From: Anarhynchus alexandrinus | Lineage: Eukaryota > Chordata > Aves > Charadriiformes > Charadriidae | Direction of reading: 5' to 3' | DNA: 64,000 nucleotides | Assembly (NCBI GenBank): GCA_008711295.1 | Contig: VUYV01000016.1 | Coordinates: 290,437 to 354,436, forward strand | Shown: positions 50,365 through 61,950 of the stretch, piece after piece | Numbering within the stretch: position 1 is the stretch's first letter | Layout: every line of letters starts with the position of its first letter | The notes under the pieces: model-generated | What the model saw: only the letters and a program-made list of their open reading frames with translations | Database searches by the model: none | Told to the model about the DNA's origin: nothing | Made by a program: the position numbers and the translations under genes

Positions 50365-50590
50365 TACATTCATAGATTTTTAAAGCCAGGAAGGGCTGTT
50401 AGTCCATCTAGTCTGATCTTATTTATCTAAGCTATCTAAGGCTTTCCCTCTGGAAGGGTGCTTGAAATCATCTGGAGCTGAAGAAGCCACTATTTCTTTT
50501 TGGTTTGTTCCACTGGCCAGTGTCTCTCCAGTGAAACAAACTGCACCTTGCTGAGAATTAAATTTTGCTTCTCTTTAGTATTATAATAGG
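50365..50590 (-). mobile_element. Ancient CR1 fragment
   Basis: Starts with 'attcatagatttttaaagcc' and continues with 'aggaagggctgttagtccat', then 'ctagtctgatctt'. This is the reverse complement of the 3' end of an old CR1 family widespread in sauropsids. Further along, 'tttgttccactgg' and 'gaattaaattttgcttctct' match the internal part of the same family in the right order. The insertion is old and carries no open frame. Confidence 0.7.
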
Positions 50591-51740
50591 TCCCTTTTTA
50601 AAAAAAGAAAAAAAAAAAGCATAAAAATTTTTATCAATTCATGTGTTTTTCAAGTGACACCGAGATCTTGGAATTTTTTGCCAGAATATATATGTAACTC
50701 CTGCTTCTTGAGACTTAACATATAAGCAGCATAAGGGGGTGTATATATGGTATGTTTGATTTGTAGCAGCATCATATGCCAAAATGTATTATGCAGAACA
50801 GCATTAGAGGCTAACCAGTACGCACCACTGACATATAGACCAAGAGCCTGCTGTTTGTTTTTCATTAGGATTTTGTCTGGAATTTGCATTTTTAGACTAT
50901 GCTGAAAGCTCTGTCTCTGTTTTGGGGACAACACTAAAGTTTGCTGAGTAGTGGCCTGGCTCCCGTTCAGGATAGCTTCAGTTTCATCAGCTCCAAACTT
51001 GGGAAAAATGCATTTTGAAGCACTCTCCTCCTTGAAGGCTCTGCATACATGTGGTCAGATTCCTCCTGATGTAACGGTCAGTTCAACAGCATGGGGGATG
51101 AATTTGTCCACCGAGGGAAACTATTCAAAGCAGCCTTTTCTATTCTTCCCAGAATATTTTCACTCCGGGCTCCTTAAATATTTAACCCATCTTTTTCCTT
51201 CCCCCTTGGCAAAGGGGCAGCCTAGCACAGACTGCGCTTCTGCTGCGAGGCTGTCACGTAATGATACCTTCCACAGATCTCTCCATCCCCTCTCCCTAGG
51301 CTAAGGGGTCTAGCAGGTTCTCCCTGCCTGTCTGCAAAGCTGGAAGGCTACCAGTGCACTGGAGTGCTGCTGTGCAGCCTGTGGGACCAACCCCACAGGC
51401 TGGTGGGGAAAGGCCAGCAGGAGCTGGTGGTGATCCCGAGCAAAGCTGCAGGGTTTAGTCTCTCTGATTTTGCCAAGCGCGTTAAAATCGTTTCATCTTG
51501 CACGCGAGGAGGGCCAGGTTATGTCAGCTAGCGACTGGCCACAGATCTCTGGATCCTGGAAAGGATGAGCAGGGCTGCAGTCCGGGCTGCTCTTTCCAAA
51601 GTCTGCAGCATCCTCTGGCGGAGCCACAAGGAAAGGATGGCCATCCAGGGAACAGGCGTGATGAGGTTTTCGTCTTGCATTGCTAGGGCAGGGTTTGGGG
51701 CCTCTAAAAATGTACCCCAACCTCACTCATCTGCAACGTG
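50591..51740. other. Non-coding stretch
   Basis: No supported gene or repeat apart from A-rich sequence at 50598-50620. Confidence 0.45.
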
Positions 51741-51744
51741 ACCA

Positions 51745-51791
51745 GGAAGAGCCAAAAATCGCAAACACCTGAATGCCAACCAGGTGATGCT
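51745..51791 (+). repeat. Dispersed ancient repeat, copy B
   Basis: Second copy of the 46-47 base segment described at 49741-49786, about 2 kb away in the same orientation. The two copies differ by about five substitutions and one base of indel over the aligned part and then diverge. Confidence 0.65.
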
Positions 51792-51837
51792 GTGTATGGG
51801 GAGCTACCCCCCTGTGCTCCCGAGAAAGAGGCAGCCC

Positions 51838-51935
51838 AGTAATCAGCCTGGGATTTGGGGACTATGCTTCCATTCCTTGCTTTGCTGCAAATGTCCCGGC
51901 TGATGTTGGGCAAGCATCTGCAAATTTCTGACGGT
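51838..51935 (+). mobile_element. MIR-like SINE relic
   Basis: Text such as 'cagcctgggatttggggact' and then 'ggctgatgttgggcaagcat' resembles MIR-type SINE sequence ('gacctgggttc...', 'tgaccttgggcaagtc'). Strongly diverged, recognised by pattern only. Confidence 0.35.
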
Positions 51936-52177
51936 TCAGCAGCGCAGGAACAGAACGTGTATTCGCAGCAGAGTGACCTGGCTGGCAGAAATGCTCCCCA
52001 AACTCTCCCCTTTTCCTGGTCTCACTCACCATGATCAAAACCCAAAGCCTTCACTCCCAGGCAAAGGAAGAACTCAGATAAAATTGGGGTTCCCAGGCTG
52101 CAGTTCTTTCCTGGACTTTGCTGTGTTTTGGCTTAAAGGGCAAAACGGGTTGTTGCATCCTGTTTTATTACAACAGC

Positions 52178-52245
52178 CATGCGTCTAGAGCACTTGCCCC
52201 ACACATGGGGCACCTGGGTTCAGCATTTTCCTCAGCCCCAGAGGA
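52178..52245 (+). mobile_element. tRNA-derived SINE-like relic
   Basis: The segment 'tctagagcacttgccccaca' followed by 'catggggcacctgggttcag' resembles the head of tRNA-derived SINEs, with an imperfect RNA polymerase III B box (GGTTCAG...). It is too diverged to be a tRNA gene. Confidence 0.35.
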
Positions 52246-54365
52246 GTCAGACACCTCTCTGCCACCTCCCGACCATTTCATGCCTCCTGTTGAAACTGTG
52301 CAGAAAAGAATTAATGATTCAGAGAGAGTGAATAAGACACCCTTCCCTCCCTCTTTCCCCCTCCCCCAGCAATGAGGATACTCTTTAGCAATGAAGGAGA
52401 CGGGGCTCAGTCTGCTGCTCTAGGAAGCCACAGGGTAGCATTCACCCCTGAAGCGCACCTGAGCACCCAGGACATTTGGAGAATCAAGTTCATCTCCTCC
52501 GGCCTGAGAAATGAGACCGGTGGCAGAGGGTAGTGTGAAATCCAGCCGCTGGCATGCAGAAGGAGCGTTGGGAGAATCCCTCCTGGGCAGCTCCACAAAG
52601 ATTGACACGCCGATACAACCCAGTGCAACAGCGCTGCCAACTTCTGCAGCAATTCACTCAATCCTTATGAAAGCAAGACTAAATTGGACAGGAGCCTGCA
52701 CTTCATCTTCTCTCCCAACTCCTCTGGGTGAGAACTGTTGAGCAGACCAGGTTTCCGATAAAGTAAAAGCAAACACCATTCCCTTGTGCTAAGATACAGG
52801 AATATTATCCTGACATTTTAGCGTGGATCACTCATATTGCTGCTCATTCTCTCCACTCCTAGAGCTGTGTCTTGACAATAGAAACATTCCCCGAATACAA
52901 ACAAAATAATCAGGGTTGAAAACCAAATTCATGGTGGAAGCATGCACTCCTCGGTGGGAGCTATCTGTCAGGCTACATTTGCTTCTCAGCCTGTATGAGT
53001 CTAAGCAAGTTGAGTTTGCACTAGTTATTTTTATTCTAAATATTTTTATTCTGTCCTTCCTACAGTAGTCTTGTTTTCACAAAACTGAATGAACATTTTC
53101 TACTATCTGGTAGCCAGCAGCCTGACAATTACAGGATCCAGTTTCAAATTTTGTGACAGAAGTATAGAAAAGAAAGGTAAATGGCATAATAACTTTCAGT
53201 GCTGTCTGCCTCTTCCTGTTTTTTTTTAATGGAGGAATTTATTTTACATTACCTCAAGGAATTACAATCATCATCCAACATTTTTACAAGACATTAAAAT
53301 TTGAAGATTAAAACCTGCACTTAAGTAAAAATGCTTCCAAGGAGGAATTCATCTGTCATTTGTCTTGGAAACAAGATTTGTGTGCTTAAGTACTTGGCAG
53401 CCCACAGAGTGACTTGTCCCATCCGTCAGCTGTTTAAAATCATTTTGCGTGATAAATGACAGCAATATGGGGTCACCGGTGAGAAACAGCATCTCATCCT
53501 GCAGGAACAGCGGTTCTGGGAGATGTGAGACGCTGTTTGTGCTTCTCCAAAGCCCAGATTTACCCCACCAACGTGCCAACTCTTAGGTTAGTTCCTATAA
53601 CTTTTCTCTTAACCATGGATATAATCCATTGGGATCCGTACTGCGAGATGGCGAGGAGCTGATCTAGCTGACAGAGCAAACTGGGCTGTAAGATAAGACA
53701 AGACATTTAATGTGCCTGAGGAACAAACCCACTGTAGACAGCCATTGGCAACAGGAACAATTTAACCTGATTAAACACTGAAGCACAGCACTTTGCAAAT
53801 GTGAAAACAAATTCTTTTCTCTTGGTTGGACTTTTTTTTTCAGTTTTGTGGAAACAGCTACACACAAGCTACAAAAATTCATGGAGTTCTGTCAATCAAC
53901 TCTTCCTGAAGATGTGGATGGATCATTGGAAAAACAAAGTCCCCACAGAACTTGTTAATTTCACTGTAGTCTGGCCTGGAGATGTAGAGAGATGGTACTC
54001 CACCACACGTGAGTAAACCAAGCCCTGGCAGCCAGTTTGAATAGGTTTTCAGGTCTGGGGCCTTGAAACCTGAGCCACTGTGAGACTGGAGCAAGGCTGC
54101 CTCGCCTTCCCACATGAATAAAAAACCTTGCACTGATATCCAAGATTTTCTTCTGCCTGGGGTGGGTACCCTCCCCAAAATAAATCTATAGGCTGGTCTA
54201 TGTGTATAGGCAAGAGCAAGGCCTGGCACCACCCTGTGGTATTCCTGACCGACAGGAGACTTGTTGCAGTTTCTTGACAGAAAATAATTAAAAGCCTAGC
54301 AGGAGGCACTCCAAGTAACGGGGTAAAACCGACCCCCCGCCTGCAATTTTGAAGAATTTTGAGCG
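52246..54365. other. Non-coding stretch upstream of the CpG island
   Basis: No supported gene. The two sides of the CpG island were checked for an oppositely oriented first exon; the long minus-strand frame at 54049-55101 is a product of GC-rich sequence and shows no domain. Confidence 0.45.
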
Positions 54366-54447
54366 CTTCGCCAGCAGACCGTGCCCAGCAGCGCCTCTCC
54401 TCACGGAGCGCGGGAACACCCGCTGGGCGGGTCCCCTGCCCGCGCCC

Positions 54448-54459
54448 AAGATGGCTGCC
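54448..54459 (+). promoter_or_regulatory. YY1 site 1 (AAGATGGCTGCC)
   Basis: Matches the YY1 consensus AANATGGC(G/T)GC in sense orientation. YY1 sites in this orientation are typically found just downstream of the start site of CpG-island promoters, which supports plus-strand transcription. An ETS core (CTTCCGG, 54462-54468) follows directly. Confidence 0.6.
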
Positions 54460-54487
54460 CGCTTCCGGCCCGCCGCCTCCCTCACTC

Positions 54488-54499
54488 AAGATGGCTGCA
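54488..54499 (+). promoter_or_regulatory. YY1 site 2 (AAGATGGCTGCA)
   Basis: A second YY1-type motif, 40 bases after the first and in the same orientation, both preceded by C. Confidence 0.55.
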
Positions 54500-56791
54500 A
54501 AAGACAGGCGATTGATGTGGCGAAGCTGGGGCGGCCATGTTGCTTTCGGGCAGCAGGGCCCTACCAGGCGTACCTTCCCCGCGCCGTACCATTCCGCTGA
54601 GGAGGGGTGCGGGGAGGGGGTGAGGGGGAAGCGGTGAGGGGGAAGCGGTGGTTTCGACCGGGCGGGAGAAGCGCGGCGGGCGCGCCTGAGGCGGGAGCGG
54701 GGCGCCCCGCCTGGCAGGGTAAGGCTGGGCGGCGGCACTGAGGGGGCGGCGGGACCGGCCGGACCGGGCGGTGGGGAAGCACCCCCGGCGCCGCTGGGAA
54801 GCACCCCCCGGGGCTGCCGGGGAGGGGGCCCGGCGGCGGCTACCGCCTTCACCACCTCCCTCTCCGGCGGGAGGGTGAGCACCGCCCTCGGTGTGCAGGC
54901 CGGGCCTCGACGCCTCACGAGCAGGCATGGCGGCGGCGAGGCCTGGCCCGGGAGCGGGGTGTGGGGCGGCCTTGCGGTGTCCCCGTGGGTGAGCTGTCCC
55001 CTGCGCGGGTGGCAGCCGGCCTGCCCCAGGCCGGTGTTGCTCGGAGGCCTGGCCGCCTGCCATGCCGTGAGGAGATGGGCAGTGTTGTCAAGCTCAGGCA
55101 AAAATGTCTTTGGTTTCTGGTTTCCTTGCAGGGCTCAGGGGGAACCTGTGTGTGCTGTAGGCCGTTACACACATAGAAATCTGTTGGCTGCACAAAGTAA
55201 ATGGTAGAAAATAGAAGACGATTGCATCCGTGTTTTGTCGGTGGTGTAAGGGATAACATGGTGCGGTATCTTTCAGATAGGACTGTGAGTGTCAGTGCTG
55301 TTCCACCTGGAAAGTGGGGTCAGCCTTGATTTTCTCATGTGAAGTGTATTTCCAGTTGTATTTCAAAGGTAATGTACTTGCTTTTGAGTGAGGAGGAAAT
55401 CAAAGTTCTGTATGTTTAAAAAAACAAGAACTAACCAACTTTAAATTACACTTGGAGGAATTTGCCTAGCAGTGTGCTGGAAGATAAATTGGGATGCTCT
55501 GGATGGCAATTCATCAACTTATCCAGCAGTGCACAAACGGGCCACAAACTGTGGCAGGAGAGGTGCAGTTGTTTTTACTATTCGCTCAGTGTCTTGACGC
55601 ACCTAACTTTATGTATCTGCATTGTGGGGGAATTTATGTGAATAAGCTTAGTTTTCGAGATGATTAATACAGTTGAGTAACTCCAGCTGTTACTTACGTC
55701 TTTGTAATGTTCTTTTTCATCTACGTTAGCTTATTATTTCATTAACCTATTTTATTATCACAATCCTTTAAGACAGGCAAACAGTACAGGAAAAAAACCC
55801 AAACAGAAATATAAAAAAAAAATATACTAGGTGCGGCTCATTTGAGGACTGAAACTACGTCTTATGCGTCTCTGGCAACGAGTCTTATTGCCCTTTACTT
55901 AGGGCAGTTTGTGTGCTCTTAAGTATTCTGCCTGTTGTACTGTAGCTCTGGTTGTTTAATCTGATCTCTTGAGCGGTTTGTTTTATCATTCGGGATCTGG
56001 GGTGTTGCACTGCTGTTATGATCTACCCATGTTGGGCTTATTTTGCCAAGTGGTAGCCCAGGCATCAAGAGGAGCAATTACATGCTCTTACTCCATACCA
56101 GTGCTTCACAGAGGTATTTGGGTAGTTTCTGCTGAGGATAAAGATGGCCAAGAGTGTACCAGAACTCTGTTTGGGGTTTTTTTTTCCAAACACCATCAAT
56201 GTTTCATGGCTTCTCGTTTTGATCGTTGTCAGGGCGCTTTGTTGTACGTGTACATGTAACTATTGAGAGTTTAAAGGAACCCTTCCTGGGAAAATAAGGA
56301 AGAATTTCCTCCTCGCTTCTCTGAAGAGAAACTTAAGATCTAATTGAAAAGGCTTGGGGAAAATCAAGCAACCAAAGATTATCTATACTTTACAGAAAGC
56401 AGGGCATATTTATGTGAAATAAGAGAATCAACTTCTTTGACCTATTGGGTTTTTCTCCCCTGGATAGTTGGGTGCATAAATTGGTGTACCTTCACTGTCT
56501 TCACTTCAAAAGGGCTATACTTTATCACACCAGTTAAGGCTCTGGCCCATAGAAATTGCAAAGTGAAAGTCAAAGAAAGAACGATGTTTTGGAAATACTT
56601 ACTGTCCTTCCTACAAACGTCTTCATTTACTGTGTTAATTTTCCTGGATTAGATAGCTGCTATTGACAATGTTGTCACATCATAAAAAAGAGCATTATAG
56701 TACAGAGCAAATATAAATCCTTTTTTAGAGATTGGAAGCCACTGTTCAGCTTTATTTTTTGAAAACAGCTGTACTTATTCCAGAGTCCTTA

Positions 56792-56860
56792 TTAGGACAT
56801 ACATATTGAATTGAGGACATACAATTGAATTAGGACAACACATATTGAATTGAAATATGT
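56792..56860. repeat. Imperfect tandem repeat
   Basis: About three units of roughly 22-24 bases built on AGGACATACA and ATTGAATT, each slightly different. Small local duplication in the intron. Confidence 0.7.
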
Positions 56861-58914
56861 TTTGGTTTTTGCGGTGGTTCTGTTAGTTTAATTGCATTTT
56901 CTGTAAATCTTGCATACGTGCAAATTCTTTGAAGTATTTATTCCCTTACTAGGCATGAAACTGAAAGAAATTATAAACAAACCTGTAAAATGTAGTATGT
57001 GGAAAAAAAGTTGTTTTCATTGAAATTTTCCCATTGAAGTCAGTGTCTCAGAGACTAGCAGCTTGCTGCTTTCAGAAGTAGCTTCAGGGTACAGCAGAAT
57101 GAAGTTTATGAGGGCTGTTAACCTCTAACCTGCTCCCTTCTGCATGCTGGTTTTGTAAGCGGTGAAACTGGTTCATGATGACCCGCAGTGATCAGTGGTA
57201 TCTTCCTTGCAGTGGGGTGTGAATCCTGCTGCCTCAGGAGCTCAGGGAGAGTTTCTGAGGGTGTGAGAAAATAGCAGAGGGGTTGTGGAGCAGCAGAGCA
57301 CGCTCCTCGTGCTGCATTGCACTTTTTCCACCTTCGTGACCATCCTCCGTCCCACCCAGAAACTTGTTCTGCCTGGATTAGCGTAGTGCATTTGCAGTAG
57401 AGCAGGAGAGAGAAGTGCCACTCCTTTTGAGATTTGGGCTTGCTTGAGCACTGGAAAGCAAGAGAGATGGGGTGCAGCTCTGGGAGTGCTTGGTTTATGG
57501 ATGCAGTTGGGAGCAAAAATTAGGATTATGAAGACCAGGGTGCCTGGTGTTCATAAACAGAGGGATAGAATTAAACCTATTAGATGTTGCCATTATTTTT
57601 CCTATTTGATTACTGATGATTGTTTCAAGCCAACATTAACCTGCGATTAGAACAAAATATGTCCTTCTTTTTGATTCAGTAACTGGATGATTTACTGCAT
57701 CATTTGTCATCTGCATTCCCGTTCCTCTGGATGGGAATTCCTTAAGAGTCTTCTCTTGTCATTAAGTGTTAATGAAGTGTAAAAAGTAAGAAGAAAATAG
57801 CTTTTGTAATATATTGGGTTTAAGAAGCTGCTTCCTTACACCCAAAATGAAAGCAAAATACTTGGAAATCTTCTATTACCTGAACTTTTTTTGTAGGTAA
57901 AAAAATAATCTTATGTACTGGTTTATACCCCTGAAACGTTGTGTTCTACTGTCAACCTCATGAAACTGTGAAACATGAAAACACACTATATTCAACAGCG
58001 CTTCAGAAAACTAAATGTGAATTTCCCCTCCAAATGGTAACAAAAAGTACAGTCTCATCTCTTCTGGAGAAAAAAATTGTGAGAACTGATTAATTTGTGG
58101 TATTTTTCATTGGAAAGATATTTCACTAAACCATTTCTGGGCTAATTTAATCTAGAACCAGCTGAACTGAAGAGATGATACTGGAATGTACCTCTCCATT
58201 TGGCTTAGTATCTAGTATTAGTATTAGTAGAGCTCACATGGGAGCGCGTATCAAGAATTTATCACAGATGGGGATCTTAAAAAGGAACAGGAGGAAATTA
58301 GTACATGCTCTGCTCATTGATTTCTTTAAGCGCTACTGATCGGTGAGCTTCACAACCCTGGGGTCAGTTCTGCACAGAAATGGGGAAGGATACCCTGTTG
58401 GAAAACATTACGAAGGACAAGCCAGGGGACAGATTAAGTGGAAGCTTTTGTGAATTTGTTGGCTGAATTTGGTATTAACTTCTGGATCTGCACTTCTTTC
58501 ACCCTTCAAGCGTGCTGTGGGAGTTGTTAAGGTTATGTCTTCACATAGCTAGTGATCATTGGTAGGGAATAGTTGGCAAATGTTGAGTTCAAAGTGTTTT
58601 AAAGATGCCTGCTGGCCAGAATTCATAAGGCAGAGACTCCGATAATTATTGAATGTTAGTAGAAGTCTAGATGCGAGCAGTCCTTTTCCGATAGAATTTC
58701 GACAATGCTATTTTGCATCTGCCCCTCCTCAATTTTTAGCTTCTGTGGGATGTTTCAACACATGCTTTGTCTTTTTCTTCTAGTTTCCCAAGTATTTTTC
58801 CTGTAGTGATATTTTTGGTTTCTTTTCTCTGAGTAAACGTCTTTGAACTTGCTAGCAGTGAGGAGCACGGGAGTGAGGGGGTTCTGCACCAGGTAGGTGA
58901 GAAGGCTGAGATCC

Positions 58915-59000
58915 CAAGCAGTCTGACTGATTTGAATGGGACTTCTCGCGTGTGCTCATGGAGTACTCAGGATCCGACCCCCAATTATGTACAAATATTT
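58915..59000 (+). mobile_element. Ancient CR1-type relic
   Basis: The phrase 'gatttgaatgggacttctcg' followed by a degraded 'aagt-act-caggatccgacc' block resembles old sauropsid CR1 sequence ('gacttcaatgggacttctca' ... 'caggatcggggcc'). Diverged. Confidence 0.45.
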
Positions 59001-60204
59001 GAGGTTCTCCATAACTCAAATTTACAGGAATTTTATATCTAGTAGAAATCTTGTCCGTTTCCTACTAATGTAGCAGTACATGTTCCAGTGACACTTAATG
59101 GGGTCATTAGAAAAATCAGTTTAAATCTTTAAATGCAGTTTTTAAAACATTATTTAGGATAAGTATTGAATGCCTTGTGCCTTGCAGATTAGAAGATGAT
59201 TATCCTCTGCGGTGCTTGCTGCGGTAGCTTGTAATAGGAAGAGTATTCTCAAAGCTATCTCTTGAGCTTGCTATTCAAACCTATTCACTCTAGGCTATGT
59301 ATTGTATTCGACTTTCCGGTACTTTATGTTGAAGACACGTTTGTCTTCTTAATCAGACAGTTTGTATCTGCCAGGAATGTGTTTAATACAATGTCAAACA
59401 TAATTCAGATGAGAAGTGAAAGTACAGTTTGGTGTCATTTTCTGCCAACCATTATTACTGTGAGAGGGAAGCACAGCAAGCCAAGCTTAAATGGAGCCTT
59501 TAAGCAGTAACAAGCTGATTTGTCTGTTTGTTTTGGCCTAGTGCTCTTCCCTTGGTTACAAAGCTGCTGTAAGCATGTGCTAAATAACAGACATTTTAAA
59601 ACTATGCTAGATTGGGAATATCAGCTTAGAGGGTTAGATCAGAGCATCTAAAGGCCTCAGTAAGGTTGACAGCATTGTCGTTGTGTTTTATGGGCAAGGG
59701 TAAATGGGACTTCTTGTTCCAGCAGTATAGATATTGTATGCATGTTGAGACAGGAAAGCTACAGAGTTCTCTGACATCAGATTTACTGTAATAATAGCTA
59801 GTATCTGTCTCTACAGCTGGTGGGGAAATGCAAATTGTTCTTTCTGAAAATGTCAAAATGTCAAAAAACTTCTGACCCCTCTGTTTGTTGACTGAGAAGG
59901 AGCAGTTTTGAAATATTTTTCAAATAAAACGCTATTACCTCCTAAAAAAAATTGTAACTGTTTCTAGATATGTAGTTTGTCCCTGTATATTATTTAAGTG
60001 GCTAAATGCATCAGAACCTTACTATCATTATTAACCCCTAGGTCTGATTGTTTACGGGGGGGTGGGGTAGGGTGTGCAGAACAGAAACAAAATGGAACCA
60101 GATCCCAAGATTTATTCCCCTGCTTTGGCACAAGGGGCTGCCTGGCACGGTGAGTGGAGCCTCGTGCGATTGTGAAAGCACAGGCTCTGTTTCAGCACCA
60201 GCCT

Positions 60205-60330
60205 GGAAACAATTGGAAGTGACTTGCTATGCTTCAGTTCCCCCTTTGTACAAGAGTGGGGAAAGATGCTTGTTTCTACTGTAAATTGTTGTGACCTCTA
60301 CTGTTGAAAAGTACTTGTTTGAAGAATGTT
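60205..60330 (+). mobile_element. MIR-like SINE relic
   Basis: Contains 'cttcagttccccctttgtac', a match to the MIR-type 'cctcagtttcccc' block. The next text runs through a GGGGAAAGAT block to 'ttgttgtgacc' and 'aaaagtacttg', in the same order as MIR ('gggataat', 'gttgtgagg', 'aaagcacttgg'). Confidence 0.45.
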
Positions 60331-60643
60331 TTATTATTAAGCTGGGCCAATCACTTTACTTGTATTTTGTTAGTGTTACCATCTGTGCTACAGAATATTC
60401 ACTCTGAAGGGTTATCCTAGAGTGTAAATCTAAATCTGTGACTGCAGTAGTCCAATTGTGTTTGCTGATGATGGTTGCACTGATGGAAGTAACCTTGAGG
60501 TCTTTGCCATGTTTTGTAAATTAGGAATTAGGACATGGATCTCCACTGAGCTTTTTGTGTGGTTGATGTTGTATGTGAATGAAAAGACAGCTCATGGAAG
60601 AGGGAGAGCAAGCATTCAAACATTTGTCTGTTTTTCTGGCAGG

Positions 60644-61950
60644 ATGGAGAAAAAGAAAATACTAATGAAATCCAAGGTTGCTGCTCCTAACCTCCTGAGG
60701 GCACTGCATTCTCTGTACCAGTTTGGTCACCTCTGTGATGTGACAGTTCACACACAACATCTCGGAATTCAGGAGGAGTTTCTGGTTCACAAAGCTGTCT
60801 TGGCAGCTTCTAGCAATTATTTTAAGGGGCTTTTCCTGCATGATGAGATGCTGGACACCAAGAATTGCACAGTGACTCTGCAAGACATTTACACAGAAGA
60901 GTTCACCTCCTTCCTGGAGTTTGTTTACACTGCAGAAGTGGAGATTGAAGCAGAAAAACTGCAACGGATGAAAGAAATAGCTGAAAGACTTGAATGCAAG
61001 GATTTGCTTGACATTTGTGAAGAAGTGAAAGCAGAGGGTAGGAAGGGTTTAGATTTGAGCCTCAATCTGAAAGGTCAGCTGTGTGAAAATGGTGGGCCAC
61101 AGTGGACTTCCATGCAGCAAGGGGAGAACCGCAAACTGAGTAACTCTTCCCAAGTTGTGGCAATACCCGTGCAGAGGAAACTTTGGGATAGGCAAAAACA
61201 TAAAAAGTTGCTGGCTGGCTGCGAACTCATTGAAGGCCAACCAGCAAGCCTGGAGCAAGAAGACACTGCTTTTCCAGAACCAAAATCCAGGACAGCAACA
61301 CTATCAAAATGTAACAAGACGGATAACAGAAACAGACTCAGTATGGATATTGTCAGTCTGGAAAATGAGAATAGTCATTCTCTCCTAAGTCAGGCTGAGT
61401 CAAAGGAAGCCTCCATAGTAATTAGGAACGCTCTGCCTGAGCAGTGGGAAGATGAAAACAGTTTAATTTCCAAATTTGCCAGTAAAATGCAGCGCAGGAA
61501 ATCACCGCGGCACGTGGCAAAAGCCTTGCCACAGATTGCATGTAAGAAGTGCAACGAATCATTCTGTTTTATTGAGCAGTACCAGTCGCACATCCAGCTC
61601 AAGCATGATGTTAATCTGGCTGTCAAGTATAGCTGTAATATATGTGAGCAGTTCTTTTCTACTCACCAGAATCTCCGGCAGCATTGCCTCACCATTCATA
61701 GTGGCGAGCAGGGCTTCTCCTGTGTGTTTTGCAACAAGAAGTTTAAGCGCCAGAAGGACAGAAACGACCATATCCGCAGGGCGCACGAGAAGAAGCGGGA
61801 TCCCCAGGCCTGCCCATACTGCGACAAGGTCATCAGCTCCAAGTGTGGCCTGACAGTCCACATACGAACGCACACAGGGGAGAAACCTTATAAATGTGAA
61901 CACTGCCCCGCCAGCTTTGCTCAGAGGTCTGCTTACAATACCCATGTAAG
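60644..61950 (+). CDS. BTB/POZ C2H2 zinc-finger protein of the GZF1 family, first coding exon
   Basis: Residues 1-436 of a probable nuclear transcriptional repressor. The exon begins at 60643 after a clear acceptor; the ATG at 60644 is chosen because upstream in-frame codons lie in the intron and because the N-terminus aligns without gaps to human GZF1 up to the GHLCDVTV motif (28-35). BTB/POZ domain about 15-125, with FLVHKAVLAAS (46-56) and FLEFVYTAEVE (90-100); this domain mediates dimerisation and corepressor binding in the family. A polar linker (130-295) follows, then five C2H2 fingers with first cysteines at 300, 331, 360, 390 and 418. Finger 4 has VISSK in place of the usual aromatic, as GZF1 does. 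The donor at 61951 (AAG|GTATAG) splits codon 436 inside finger 5, between its two histidines. Reading past the donor gives a truncated 468-residue form ending at 62050. Diverged enough from GZF1 to be a paralogue; symbol left open. Confidence 0.88.

Larger units (their letters stand above)
54440..54718 (+). other. Predicted 5' untranslated first exon
   Basis: A leader exon starting near the YY1 sites and ending at a good splice donor, CAGG|GTAAGG, with GT at 54719-54720. Start and end are predictions; alternative donors of the GTGAG type lie at about 54872 and 54984. It would contain two short upstream reading frames beginning at the ATG of each YY1 motif (54451 and 54491, ending at 54600 and 54637). 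Confidence 0.35.
54370..55080. promoter_or_regulatory. CpG island, likely promoter of the BTB-zinc-finger gene
   Basis: About 700 bases of strongly G+C- and CpG-rich sequence between AT-rich flanks. It contains an ETS site and two YY1 sites and is the only such island near the plus-strand zinc-finger gene, whose first coding exon begins 5.6 kb downstream with a splice acceptor and so needs an upstream leader exon. Assignment to that gene is inference; a divergent transcript is also possible. Confidence 0.7.
54719..60642 (+). other. Predicted 5' UTR intron
   Basis: From the predicted donor (54719) to a clear acceptor (polypyrimidine TTTGTCTGTTTTTCTGGCAG ending at 60642). No coding exon was recognised inside. 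It contains a small repeated block (56792-56860) and two ancient transposon relics (58915-59000 and 60205-60330). A further untranslated exon inside cannot be excluded. Confidence 0.45.

Noticed and set aside
52178..52245. tRNA gene
   Set aside because: A B-box-like motif is present, but there is no foldable cloverleaf with matching acceptor stem; better explained as an old tRNA-derived SINE.
54049..55101. 350-codon minus-strand open frame over the CpG island
   Set aside because: Pro/Ala/Arg-rich composition as expected from GC-rich DNA, no domain, and the promoter motifs point the other way.
60458..60643. N-terminal extension of the BTB protein from the ATG at 60458
   Set aside because: The 62 extra residues lie upstream of a strong splice acceptor at 60642, show no similarity to the family, and the ATG at 60644 aligns with the start of GZF1.
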